64,000 nucleotides of DNA from Cherax quadricarinatus (lineage: Eukaryota; Arthropoda; Malacostraca; Decapoda; Parastacidae): NCBI RefSeq assembly GCF_038502225.1, contig NC_091378.1, positions 11,077,456 to 11,141,455 on the forward strand, given 5' to 3'. The position numbers and the translations under genes were made by a program. Position 1 is the stretch's first letter, and each line of letters opens with the position of its first letter. The notes under the pieces were generated by a model, which searched no databases, had not been told where the DNA came from, and saw only the letters and a program-made list of their open reading frames with translations. Positions 33,038-43,204 of this stretch are shown here, piece after piece.

Positions 33038-33079
33038 TGTTCACAAAACATGAAACATTTACAAAGAAAACAAAAAATT
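33038..33079. repeat. Target-site duplication of element E, left copy
   Basis: A 42-bp sequence starting TGTTCACAAAACATGAAAC and ending AAAAAATT. The right copy is 53881-53921 (41 bp, one A fewer). They differ only in the A run and flank element E once its nested cargo is set aside. Confidence 0.8.
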
Positions 33080-33220
33080 GATTGTCCTCATCGCTATTGT
33101 GCCGTGTGGACAAGCTGCGCAGTGGCTCCTGATTCAACTGGTTTACTGCGCAGTTTTCCTGTTTTGTGCATACAACATGGCGGATCGCATTGGACGCTGG
33201 GTGAGCACTGTTTGTGTGGA
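33080..33220 (+). mobile_element. Tx1-like element E, 5' part (5' UTR and first ORF1 codons)
   Basis: Plus-strand 5' UTR (33080-33183), then ORF1 from the ATG at 33184. The first 12 full codons read MADRIGRWVSTV, continuing CV, then the reading is cut at 33220 by the poly(T) of element D. The reading frame resumes without loss at 47915 after the 12-bp duplication TGTTTGTGTGGA (33209-33220 and 47903-47914). Confidence 0.85.
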
Positions 33221-34028
33221 TTTTTTTTTTTTTTATATTTTATTTAAAACTGTATTACAAGATTCATTATAAAGATACCATGAAATGGTACATGTTATGA
33301 CAGAACATTCAACACTAGTACTACAACGGTCCACTGAGTGAACATACATACAATGTTACCCTAAGATAGCCTAACACAACCTACAATCTACCTAGAAACA
33401 CCGTGTTACATAATCACGAGATCTTCATAAAACACTGCTGCTTACAGCGACTTCCAACATTCCCACAACCCCCACCCGCCCCTCTACAAGTTGAAAACCT
33501 AGCCACTCTCACGTGGTGAAACACATTATCAATGATAAACATGAAACAAGTTAACATCATAGCCACTCTCATGTGGTTAAACACATTATCAATATTAAAA
33601 GTTAAACAAGTTAACATCACAACCACTCATGTGGTTAAACACAATAACAATATTAATAATTAAACAAGTTAACCTCATAGCCACTCACATGTGGTTAAAC
33701 ATATTATCAATATTAATTTTTTTTATAGCAATGAAATGTACCTGGGATAAATGCAGCTCAAACTGTAGTTGACACTGAATTTCTGGTGTTAACCAATTAC
33801 CAACTTTTATACCCACTAAGCACTAATTTACTACCACGAAACAACTGTGCATTGTCACAGCACCTCACAAACAAAAGTTGTACAACGATCAAGTTAACTT
33901 AGGTGCAATTAAAACCATACTGCGCTAAACCCGAGATCCCAAGATTTAGTTATCATGGTTTAAAGATTATCCTGTACTCAGGGAACATAACCATAGGTTG
34001 TCTAGTTTATCATGCATCTCGTTCCCCC
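33221..34028 (-). mobile_element. Tx1-like element D, 3' UTR part
   Basis: Poly(T) at 33221-33234 followed by ATATTTTATTTAAAAC is the 3' terminus of minus-strand element D. The UTR runs to about 34028, where LINE G is inserted. The next 52 bp of it are 37286-37337, and D's ORF2 then begins beyond element C at 43196. The region contains a tandem array (33500-33715). Confidence 0.75.
33500..33715 (-). repeat. Tandem array in element D 3' UTR (about 60 bp x 3.6)
   Basis: Units built on AGCCACTCTCATGTGGTTAA, then ACACATTATCAATATTAA and AAACAAGTTAACATCA. Four successive units vary by a few substitutions and indels. The palindrome-like core CCACTCNNATGTGG is kept in each. Confidence 0.85.
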
Positions 34029-34033
34029 TCACC

Positions 34034-37000
34034 TGGGTAGCCACAGCCACTCAAGAGGGAGAGGTTTTTTAGTGCCAGGAAGGAGAAAAAACTGGCAGGA
34101 AATGGCAGAAATCGTACACCAAATCCAGTCATTCCTGGAGTGGAACCACAGTCGATGGCCTCCACTCCAAACCAACAGATACAGATACTAATGCCGGAAA
34201 AAAAATCCCCCCCCAGTACCAACAATACCACCAGTCCGATAACATTCTTCTTTGCAAATATACAGGGTCAAAAGCCAGCAACAAACAACAAAATACCTTT
34301 CATCCGTGGACTGCTTGCAGAGGCAAAGGCAATGTTGGCGGCTTTCACTGAGACCCACATAAAGGATCACTTGGACAACGAAATATGGATCCCAGGTTAC
34401 AACCTATACAGATGTGACAGAGTGAACAGGCAAAAGGGGGGGGGGTTGGCCTGTACATTGCAGAGTCACTTGTTTGCACAGAACTGCTAAATGCCTCAAA
34501 TGATGTAGTGGAAGTTTTAGCAGTAAAGGTCGAGAACCAAAACCTAGTCATTGTGGTAGTCTACAAGCCTCCGGATGCAACATCCCAGCAATTCCAGGAA
34601 CAGCTGTTAAAAATTGACCACTGTCTGGAAAATCTTCCAGCTCCTGCACCCAACATCTTGCTCCTAGGGGATTTCAACCTAAGGCACCTAAAATGGAGGA
34701 ATATAGCAAATAATATTGTTGCAGTAATAACACCAGGAGGCAGCTCTGATGAAAACTCACACTCACACGAGCTTTTAAATCTCTGCACAAAATTCAATTT
34801 AAACCAGCAAATAATAGAGCCTACTAGACTGGAGAATACACTAGACCTCATCTTCACTAACAATGATGATCTGATAAGAAATGTCACCATATCAAAAACA
34901 ATATACTCAGATCACAACATAATTGAGGTTCAGACATGTATGCGTGGAGCCCCAGACCTACATAATGAGACTAGTCACGAGGGAGCAGTCACCAAATTCA
35001 ACTTCAATAACAAAAACATAAAGTGGGACCAAGTAAACCAAGTCCTAACCGATATAAGCTGGGAAGATATACTAAGCAACACAGACCCAAACTTATGCCT
35101 AGAACAGATTAACTCGGTGGCACTCGATGTATGCACAAGGCTTATTCCTCTAAGAAAAAGGAGGAGTAGATGTAAAATAGAAAGAGACAGGCGCTCCCTT
35201 TACAGGCGACGGAAAAGAATAACAGAGCGGCTAAAAGAGGTCAATATATCTGAAATGCGTAGGGAGACACTGGTCAGAGAAATAACAAGCATCGAACTCA
35301 AGCTAAAGGAATCTTATAGGAGTCAGGAATCGCGGGAAGAACTAAAAGCCATAAATGAAATCGAAAGAAACCCAAAGTATTTCTTCTCCTATGCCAAATC
35401 AAAGCCGAGAACAACATCCAGTATTGGGCCCCTACTTAAACAAGATGGGTCCTACACAGATGACAGCAAGGAAATGAGTGAGCTACTCAAGTCCCAATAT
35501 GACTCAGTTTTTAGCAAACCGCTAACCAGACTGAGAGTCGAAGATCAAAACGAATTTTTTATGAGAGAGCCACAAAATTTGGTTAACACAAGCCTATCCG
35601 ATGTTATCCTGACGCCAAATGACTTCGAACAGGCGATAAATGACATGCCCATGCACTCTGCCCCAGGGCCAGACTCGTGGAACTCCGTGTTCATCAAGAA
35701 CTGCAATAAGCCCCTATCACGAGCCTTTTCCATCCTATGGAGAGGGAGCATGGACACGGGGGTCGTCCCACAGTTACTAAAAACAACAGACATAGCCCCA
35801 CTCCACAAAGGGGGCAGTAAAGCAACAGCAAAGAACTACAGACCGATAGCACTAACATCCCATATCATAAAAATCTTTGAAAGGGTCCTAAGAAGCAAGA
35901 TCACCACCCATCTAGAAACCCATCAGTTACACAACCCAGGGCAACATGGGTTTAGAACAGGTCGCTCCTGTCTGTCTCAACTATTGGATCACTACGACAA
36001 GGTCCTAAATGCACTAGAAGATAAAAAGAATGCAGATGTAATATATATAGACTTTGCAAAAGCCTTCGACAAGTGTGACCATGGCGTAATAGCGCACAAA
36101 ATGCGTGCTAAAGGGATAACAGGAAAAGTCGGTCGATGGATCTATAATTTCCTCACTAACAGAACACAGAGAGTAGTCGTCAACAGAGTAAAGTCCGAGG
36201 CAGCTACTGTGAAAAGCTCTGTTCCACAAGGCACAGTACTCGCTCCCATCTTGTTCCTCATCCTCATATCCGACATAGACAAGGATGTCAGCCACAGCAC
36301 CGTGTCTTCCTTTGCAGATAACACCCGAATCTGCATGACAGTGTCTTCCATTGCGGACACTGCAAGGCTCCAGGCGGACATCAACCGAATCTTTCAGTGG
36401 GCTGCAGAAAACAATATGAAGTTCAACGATGAGAAATTTCAATTACTCAGATATGGTAAACACGAGGATATTAAATCTTCATCTGAGTACAAAACAAATT
36501 CTGGCCACAAAATAGAGCGAAACACCAACGTCAAAGACCTGGGAGTGATCATGGCGGAGGATCTCACCTTCAAGGACCATAACATTGTATCAATCGCATC
36601 TGCTAGAAAAATGACAGGATGGATAATGAGAACCATCAAAACTAGGGAGGCCAAGCCCATGATGACACTCTTCAGGTCACTTGTTCTATCTAGGCTGGAA
36701 TATTGCTGCACACTAACAGCACCTTTCAAGGCAGGTGAAATTGCTGACCTAGAAAATGTACAGAGAACCTTCATGGCGCACATAACGGAGATGAAACACC
36801 TCAATTACTGGGAGTGCTTGAGGTTCCTGAACCTGTATTCCCTGGAACGTAGGCGGGAGAGATACATGATTATATACACCTGGAAAATCCTAGAGGGACT
36901 AGTACCGAACTTGCACACGAAAATCACTCACTACGAAAGCAAAAGACTTGGCAGACGATGCAACATCCCCCCAATGAAAAGCAGGGGTGTCACTAGCACG

Positions 37001-37280
37001 TTAAGAGACCATACAATAAGTGTCAGGGGCCCGAGACTGTTCAACTGCCTCCCAGCACACATAAGGGGGATTACCAACAGACCCCTGGCAGTCTTCAAGC
37101 TGGCACTGGACAAGCACCTAAAGTCGGTTCCTGATCAGCCGGGCTGTGGCTCGTACATTGGTTTGCGTGCAGCCAGCAGCAACAGCCTGGTTGATCAGGC
37201 TCTGATCCACCAGGAGGCCTGGTCACAGACCGGGCCGCGGGGGCGTTGACCCCCGGAACTCTCTCCAGGTAAACTCCAGG
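34034..37280 (+). mobile_element. Jockey/CR1-group LINE G, near full length
   Basis: About 3.25 kb on the plus strand, inserted in the 3' UTR of element D. Its 5' end is near 34034 and its 3' end (CTCTCCAGGTAAACTCCAGG) at 37280. TCACC at 34029-34033 and 37281-37285 may be a 5-bp target duplication. There is one ORF, with a single frameshift. It is nearly identical to I, related to H, and more distantly to J. Confidence 0.85.
34140..37249 (+). pseudogene. LINE G endonuclease-reverse transcriptase (one frameshift, catalytic Asp lost)
   Basis: First frame, 34140-34445: ITFFFANIQGQKPATNNKIP and AAFTETHIKD, the start of an APE-type endonuclease. A G10 run at 34436-34445 shifts the frame. The second frame is then open for 913 codons from the ATG at 34508. 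It has LLLGDFNLRHL and YSDHNIIEV (endonuclease), an arginine-rich linker, MPMHSAPGPDSWNSVF, NYRPIALTSHIIKIFE, GQHGFRTGRSC, IYIDFAKAFDKCDH and VPQGTVLAPILF. The active-site motif follows as SFADNTRIC at about 36310, where I and J have FADD. The thumb region (SLERRRERYMI) and tail DQPGCGSYIGLRAA end at 37249. It has no RNase H. The D-to-N change should abolish RT activity, so this copy could at best be moved by relatives. Confidence 0.85.
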
Positions 37281-37285
37281 TCACC

Positions 37286-37337
37286 ATTCATAGCCCTCCC
37301 ACCATTCACACAACAAAGCAGCCTAAACCGACATATC
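37286..37337 (-). mobile_element. Element D 3' UTR sliver between LINE G and element C
   Basis: About 52 bp that belongs to neither G nor C. On the minus strand it links D's ORF2 stop region (43196-43207) to D's remaining 3' UTR (34028 leftwards). It ends with GACATATC at 37330-37337, matching GACATACC at 43196-43203 beyond element C. Confidence 0.6.
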
Positions 37338-37420
37338 ATTCGCCGCTTGACCTGAGCAGAGTGCGGACGTGTGACTACTGCCCTCTGCTGGCCATTGGAG
37401 GAGACTTATATTTTCACAAC

Positions 37421-38680
37421 ATGGCGCAGTCTGTGAGAAGGCGTATGCACACGGTGTGCATTGAATTGTTGTGTGGTGCGATAACGCCTCAGTCTGCACA
37501 AGTGCTTTTACCGCAAATTATCCGTGACACCTATGGTGTTGCGGATCAAGAACTGTATGGTGTGGCACTAAATGGTGCCTTTCGTATTTTCGTCAAGCTG
37601 AGATCAGCTGGAGTGTATGAACGGCTGGTTGACAAGTACCAGGACAGGAGCATGGATGTTAATTCAGCGATACGTGTTCGACTAATCGACGTGTTTGAGC
37701 ATTACACATGGGTGAAAGTCCGAAATGTGCCATTTGAGGCGGACGAGACTGATCTGCGGTATGTATTTGAACAATATGGACCTGTACACCTGGCTATGGC
37801 TGGTAAATGGACGGATGGGGCGTATGCCGGCTTGCCAGATGGTACGTTCACGATCAAGATGGCGTTGAGGCATGCCATCCCGTCTTACGTCATACTGGAC
37901 GCATTTAGGACGCAGGTAATGGTGTACTTCGCTGGGCAGCAGAAGACGTGTAGGTTATGTGGTGCATATGACCATATGGCGGCCCAGTGTGGGAGATGGC
38001 AGCGGAGAAAGGACCTAGGTAGTGAGATGGTGAAAGAGCCAGAACCAGAGGTGGGTCATGCTGATGAGTCACCTGTACATAGGAGTGGCACTTCCTGGAG
38101 TGAGGAAGTGGAGCGTGAGCTGCCACTGGTGGGTACCAGCCCATCACTGTCACAGTTAGTGGGAAGTGAGGCATCTGCCTTGGAGAACGGGAAGACTGTG
38201 CAGATTGGTGACGTGCGGGTAGAGGGAGGCCTACTGGTGAACGTGCAGGAAAAATCCTTTGAGAAGCAGGTTTCTGAGGATAACTTGAGTATGGTGAGGA
38301 GTACTGTTCAGATTGAAGATGAGCAACTTGGAAGATTGGCGAACATGGCAGATGACTCGCCAGGAGTGGTGGAAGTGATTGAGGTGAACGCTGAGATTCA
38401 CAGGGAGGCATCCAGTGAGTTAGAAATGGATGCAGAGTGTGTCAACCGTAAGAGGGCGGCGACATATTCCGACTCGGATGATGTTTTGACCCCGGCACAG
38501 AGACCGGGGAAAAAGCCGTGGGTTGATGTGGTGCGTGGGAGCACTAAAGGTACGCCTGGTCCGGTGTTGGATCAGGGGAAGCCACCAGTGGGCAGTGGAG
38601 AGAAAAGTGGACGAAGCAGACACACTGAAAGCGTGTCAGTGAAAGGTGAAAAGGGGCAGAGGGTGAAATCACATAAGTAG
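37421..38680 (+). CDS. Tx1-like element C ORF1 protein (RRM plus zinc knuckle)
   Basis: An intact frame of about 419 residues. I chose the ATG at 37421 over 37361 because MA- right after the UTR is shared by all copies. N-terminal domain: MHTVCIELLCGAITPQ through YGVADQELYGVALNG. The RRM-like domain at about residues 90-165 has YTWVKVRNVPFEADETDL and ends HAIPSYVIL. The zinc knuckle at about residues 177-190 is CRLCGAYDHMAAQC (CX2CX4HX4C). The acidic, variable C-terminal half keeps TSWSEEVEREL and NRKRAATYSDSDDVLTPAQR, then PGKKPWVDV. The presumed role is binding element RNA in a ribonucleoprotein, as in other L1/Tx1-group ORF1 proteins; that is family knowledge, not shown here. ORF2 starts 12 bp after the stop. 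Confidence 0.85.
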   Translation: MAQSVRRRMHTVCIELLCGAITPQSAQVLLPQIIRDTYGVADQELYGVALNGAFRIFVKLRSAGVYERLVDKYQDRSMDVNSAIRVRLIDVFEHYTWVKVRNVPFEADETDLRYVFEQYGPVHLAMAGKWTDGAYAGLPDGTFTIKMALRHAIPSYVILDAFRTQVMVYFAGQQKTCRLCGAYDHMAAQCGRWQRRKDLGSEMVKEPEPEVGHADESPVHRSGTSWSEEVERELPLVGTSPSLSQLVGSEASALENGKTVQIGDVRVEGGLLVNVQEKSFEKQVSEDNLSMVRSTVQIEDEQLGRLANMADDSPGVVEVIEVNAEIHREASSELEMDAECVNRKRAATYSDSDDVLTPAQRPGKKPWVDVVRGSTKGTPGPVLDQGKPPVGSGEKSGRSRHTESVSVKGEKGQRVKSHK

Positions 38681-38691
38681 GTTTCCGGTGC

Positions 38692-41600
38692 ATGACAGTG
38701 AATATTAATGGATTGTGTGCGAGTGAGAAGCGTCTGTGGGTAAAGGGATTTTTAAGACGTTATGCTATAGACGTTGTTTTCGTGCAGGAACATAATTTCA
38801 AGCTGGGAAAGGAATTGGAGGTGGATGGGTACAGAGTGTTTGTGATGTATTCGGAGCGAATGAAGGGAGGGGTGGGAATCCTGATCCGAGAGACGAGCCC
38901 GTTTGTTGTTCTTAGGAGTGAAGGGGGGGGGGGTCGTGTGTTAAGAATAGATGGGTGGTGGAGAGGTGAGCGGATGGCAGTCGTTAGTGTGTATGTGCCG
39001 GCTGAGAATGATGTAAGGGTAAAGAATGAATTTGTGAATAACGTATTGGTATATTATTTGCGGTCATTACCGTCAGTGACAATAGTTGGTGGCGACTGGA
39101 ACTGTGTGGTGCGCAGGAAGGATGAGGAACCGAGAGGGGCAGGGTGTTTTTTGGCAGGTTTAGGGGATCTATTGAGAGGTGTGGGATTGAGGGATATAGT
39201 TGATGGAGGGGATTGCGAGATAGAGCACACATTTCATAGAAAGGGATATGCTGCACGATTAGATAGGTTGTATGTGACAAGGGGAGGGAGGGTGACGCGG
39301 GTGCAGACGGTGAATGTCGTTTATTCAGATCATAGGGCGGTTTATGCTGATTTAAATTGGGATGGTTTGCCTAAGAGATATTTGGGGTACTGGAAGCTGA
39401 ATGTACGACTACTGGGTGAGGAGGTGGAGGGAGGGGATTTTGAAAGTTTGTGGGAGGACTTATGGGGTGGGGGTAAGAGTGCAAGCGATTTATTGGGGTG
39501 GTGGGATGGGGTTGCGAAGACGAGGATCAGGCAATATTATGTGCGAAGGGAAAAGAATGAGGCATGGATGACATATGGGCTTCAACAGTATTTAGAGGGG
39601 CGGTTGCAGGGTTGTTATCAGAGGGGTGCTGTGACAGGTGTGTATCCAATGGAGGAAATTGAAGCATTAAAGTGGCAGATAAGAGATATGCACAATGAGA
39701 GATTTGATGAGGCGAGGGTGCAAGGTGGGTTAGAGGAGGCGATTTGGGGTGACAGGCCGTCAGCCTGTGTTACGGGGTCAGCGGAGATGCAGGTTGGCGA
39801 TGGAAATTGATAAGCTGGTAGTACACAAGAACTTAGGTTGGTATACGAAGGGTCAGGAGTTGCGAACTACTGAGGGTATGAGTGGTTTTATGGATAGTTG
39901 GTTTGAAAAATATTTGCGGAGTGTAGGAGTGAACGGTGAGGATTTAGAGAGATTGGGAGAGAATGTATCTTGTGTGCTGAGTGGAAGTGATCGTATGGCA
40001 TTGGGAGGGGATATTGAAGAGGGGGAGGTATGGAGAGCTTTGGAGAATATGGCGAGAGGTAAAGCACCAGGTATAGATGGGTTACCTTGTGAATTCTATG
40101 TGAAGCATTGGAGTGTGTTGAAGGATTTTTTAGTGAACCTGATGAATGTGATGAAAAGTGAGGGGAGGATGGGTGAGTTGCAGCGTACTGCAGTAGTAGT
40201 ATTGATTCCAAAAGGGGAAGGCCCTACTAAAGTGCAGAACTACAGGGCGTTGTCGTTGTTATGTGCTGATTATAAGATATTTGCAAAAATCTTGGTGAAA
40301 CAGGCTGAAGTGCGTGATAGATAGAGTTGTTGCGAGAGGTCAGTATGGGGTGCCTGGAAGGACGATGTATGAGGGACATGGAATAATAAAAGATTTTGTG
40401 GAAAGTATGGAGGGGGAGAATAAAAGGGGGGGAGGTGTCTTAGCATTGGATTGGCAGGCTGCGTATGATTGCATAGAACGAAAGGCACTGTGGAATATCT
40501 TACAGAGGCAGGGTTTTGGGGAAGAGATGATACGTTGGATTGAGACTTTGTATAATAGGGTGGGTGTACGTGTGCAGGTGAATGGGCAGTGGGGCGATGT
40601 TTAGGGGTGGTACGTGGTGTGGAGAATGGTGGGATGGGAATAATAGGGTATGTGGATGATACAACAATTCTAATGAGCAGGGAGGAAAGTTTACATGAGG
40701 TGGAGGATGTAATTGGTGGTTTTGAAGGTGTTACAGGTTTAAAAGTGAATGTGGAGAAATCGAAATTATTGGTCTTAGGGAATTGGGTAGGGAGGGCGCG
40801 ATGGGAAACAGCTGTGCGTTGGTGTGTGGTGGATAGACTAAAGGTGTGTGGGATAATTTATATGGGGAATGCCGGGGAGGCACGGATGCTTAATTCTGGG
40901 AGGGCAGTGGATAGGTTGGTGGGTAGGTTAAATGTTTTGAGACCCTTGCATTTGACGATACATCAACGTGTAATAGTGGTAAATGTGATGTTATATAGTA
41001 TGGTCTGGCATGTGGCAGCAGTATATCCGTTGGCAGGACCGGACATAACTAGAGTGCTAAGAAAGGTTTTTCGATATATATGGGGTTCTGGGTGTGATTG
41101 GTTGGGTAGAAGTGTTGTTATGCTACCGGTCGACAAAGGTGGATTGGGTTTAATAGATATAAGATTAAGGGTTAATATTTGAAGAGGGGGTTTCTCCGAG
41201 TGGAAGGTCGTGTGGGGAAGGGTGTGCAAGCATTATATGAGGAGGCACGAAGGTGGTGGGTAGGATCAGAGATGAGAGAGTGTGAGGATGTGCTGCGAGC
41301 TTTATTGTATGTTAGAGATCCGTCTAGGATACGGGTAGGTGTTCTGGAGCGTGCTGTAGGGGTGAGGGTGATTGCAAATGTTGAGGGCATATACCCAATG
41401 TATGCATGGGGAGACATTTGGGTAAGGTTGCGGTTGGTGCGCATCAGACCAATAGTGAGAGAGGTAATGTTTCGTTTCCTTCATGGAATATTGCCGTCTG
41501 GTGTGGTGCTTCGGGAGAGAGGGTTGATGGTGGAGGACGTATGTAGGGCGTGTGGGGATAGGGAGTCAGCTTTTCATGTAGTATATTTTTGTAAAAATTT

Positions 41601-41919
41601 GGCGTGTATACGGGAGTGGATGGGTGGGATTTTGAGGAGGGTGGGTGGGGGAGGGATATCGGTATTAAGGGCATTGAGTTTAGATGTGGGAGGTGTGGAA
41701 GAGTCTGTGCAGCGTGCTTTGGTGTACATCATAACTGATTTTGTTTTCGAATCATGGGCCATGAGGGGTAATGGGGATTGGATGGTGCGAAAGAAGGTAT
41801 TGGCTGCAACAATGTACAAAACACTTAGTCGTAATAGGGGGATATATGGAAGTAGATGGGAAAGGGCTTTTCCTGAAGGATATCGAAGTATGAATGTCAG
41901 AGGTTTGTTGGCGGAGTGA
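38692..41919 (+). pseudogene. Tx1-like element C ORF2 (endonuclease-RT), four breaks
   Basis: Starts with ATG at 38692 (MTVNINGLCASEKRLW). The APE endonuclease is open over 372 codons: VFVQEHNFKLG, GGDWNCVVRR (39088-39117) and YSDHRAVYADL (39322-39354). A shift near 39770 leads to KAPGIDGLPCEFY and NYRALSLLCADYKIFAKIL. Another near 40310 leads to GQYGVPGRTMYEGHG and LDWQAAYDCIE. After VNGQWGDV at 40604 a short deletion removes the family's GLRQGCPLSQ block. GYVDDTTIL follows, aspartates intact. After a shift near 41180 the C-terminal region carries CRACGDRESAFHVVYFC (CX2CX7HX4C) and ends at 41919. Loss of the GLRQGC motif suggests an inactive RT. Element A is the closest relative. Confidence 0.8.
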
Positions 41920-41923
41920 GGGG

Positions 41924-41959
<36 letters not shown>
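41924..41959 (+). repeat. A36 tract directly after element C ORF2
   Basis: Thirty-six uninterrupted A residues begin four bases after the ORF2 stop, followed by GGAGGGGGGG. Element C continues for another 1.2 kb to its terminal AATAAA and poly(A). It could be an expanded internal A run or the scar of an earlier poly(A) end. Confidence 0.85.
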
Positions 41960-41961
<2 letters not shown>

Positions 41962-43195
41962 AGGGGGGGGATGTGTTTGGATTTTCAGGGGTTGCACCGG
42001 GCTCGTCTCAGAATTTGGGAATGTATGAGGAGTTCCATGATATGGTGTGAAATGGCAGCGAAGTTGTGGAGTGTGTTTTAAGTAAGTTTGTGGTGGTTCG
42101 CAAGGGAAAAGTTGTTAAGATTTTTATGGACATGGAAATGAGCAATATTTGTGTGCATGTGAAAAGTATACGGTCATACTCAGAATGGTATACTGATGTA
42201 TGTTATGGATAAGTTAAATTTGGGATATGTTGTAATGTATTATCAGGACTGGTGGTTGTATTAAAGCACAGGACATGAGGGCGTGATAAATATGTCTGTG
42301 TACCAAATGTACTGCTCATAATGAGATAATGTAATGTGTGTGATTTTTATCATACATCAAGTGTATATAGCAGTATGTAAGAGAGAATTTCATGTACTCA
42401 GTATGGGTTGTATATTAGTATTCGGTGAAGTTCAATGAATATTATTGACGAGTGATGGGTATATAAGGACGTGTTGATGTACAATGTGTTAAGTAGGGTT
42501 AGGATGGTGAGGCAAGAAATGCTGCGGTCTGTAGAATAAGAATATAGTCTCGTTTAAGTTAATGTTTAATAGTAATGACTATGTATATTTCATTATATGG
42601 TAGAAGAAGTTTGTTACTCAAAACTGGAAATTATATTTGAAAAATATTACTAAATATACGTGACTGTGTAAGTTCGCTTGTGGGATGAATGTAGTGTATG
42701 GAAGTGAGGTGGGACGAATGTAGTGTATGGAAGTGAGGTGGGACGAATCATTTGTTATATTGTACTGTGTTTAGTTTTTATGTGGTGAGGTGTGGAGATT
42801 GTTATTTTCTAACCTTTATTTGTTTCGTAATTATTGATGTGTTACGTATTATGTATTTGATATGAAGTTTAATATACAACAATAGTAAGTGTGTAAAGAA
42901 TTTTTGGATAATTGAGAATGTCTTCGTACATACAGTTTTATGTAAAATGTCAATACCTGTGACATTCTTTGGGTTATATTGCATATTGTGTTTATGGCTG
43001 CAATTTTGGATGTAATAAACCCACCTGTATATGAAGCTGTGGGCTGTCTTTAGTTTAGTTCTTATGTATAAGTTTAGTGCTACGGTAGGGAATGTGGAGT
43101 TTTCTTTTGTTATATATAATGGATACGTTTCATTGCTCACATTGTCTACATGTATAACTATGTATTGCGTTTTTCAATAAAATATAAAAAAAACA
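41960..43195 (+). other. Element C 3' UTR
   Basis: Non-coding, T/G-rich on the plus strand. It contains a tandem duplication of about 31 bp at 42681-42748 (GAATGTAGTGTATGGAAGTG twice) and ends TCAATAAAATATAAAAAAAA at 43175-43193. The minus-strand ORF at 42802-43140 has no recognisable domain. Confidence 0.65.
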
Positions 43196-43204
43196 GACAT
43201 ACCC

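Larger units (their letters stand above)
37338..43195 (+). mobile_element. Tx1-like non-LTR retrotransposon C
   Basis: 5.86 kb on the plus strand. 5' UTR 37338-37420, ORF1 37421-38680, ORF2 38692-41919 and a 3' UTR ending in TCAATAAAATAT plus A8. GACATATC before it and GACATACC after it (one mismatch) look like an 8-bp target duplication. It lies just after the ORF2 stop of element D, in the opposite orientation. It is the best-preserved Tx1-like copy in the window. Confidence 0.85.

Noticed and set aside
35545..37113. ORFs antisense to LINE G, with similar ones antisense to H, I and J
   Set aside because: They mirror the RT coding frame, recur in the same place in every copy and have no domains.
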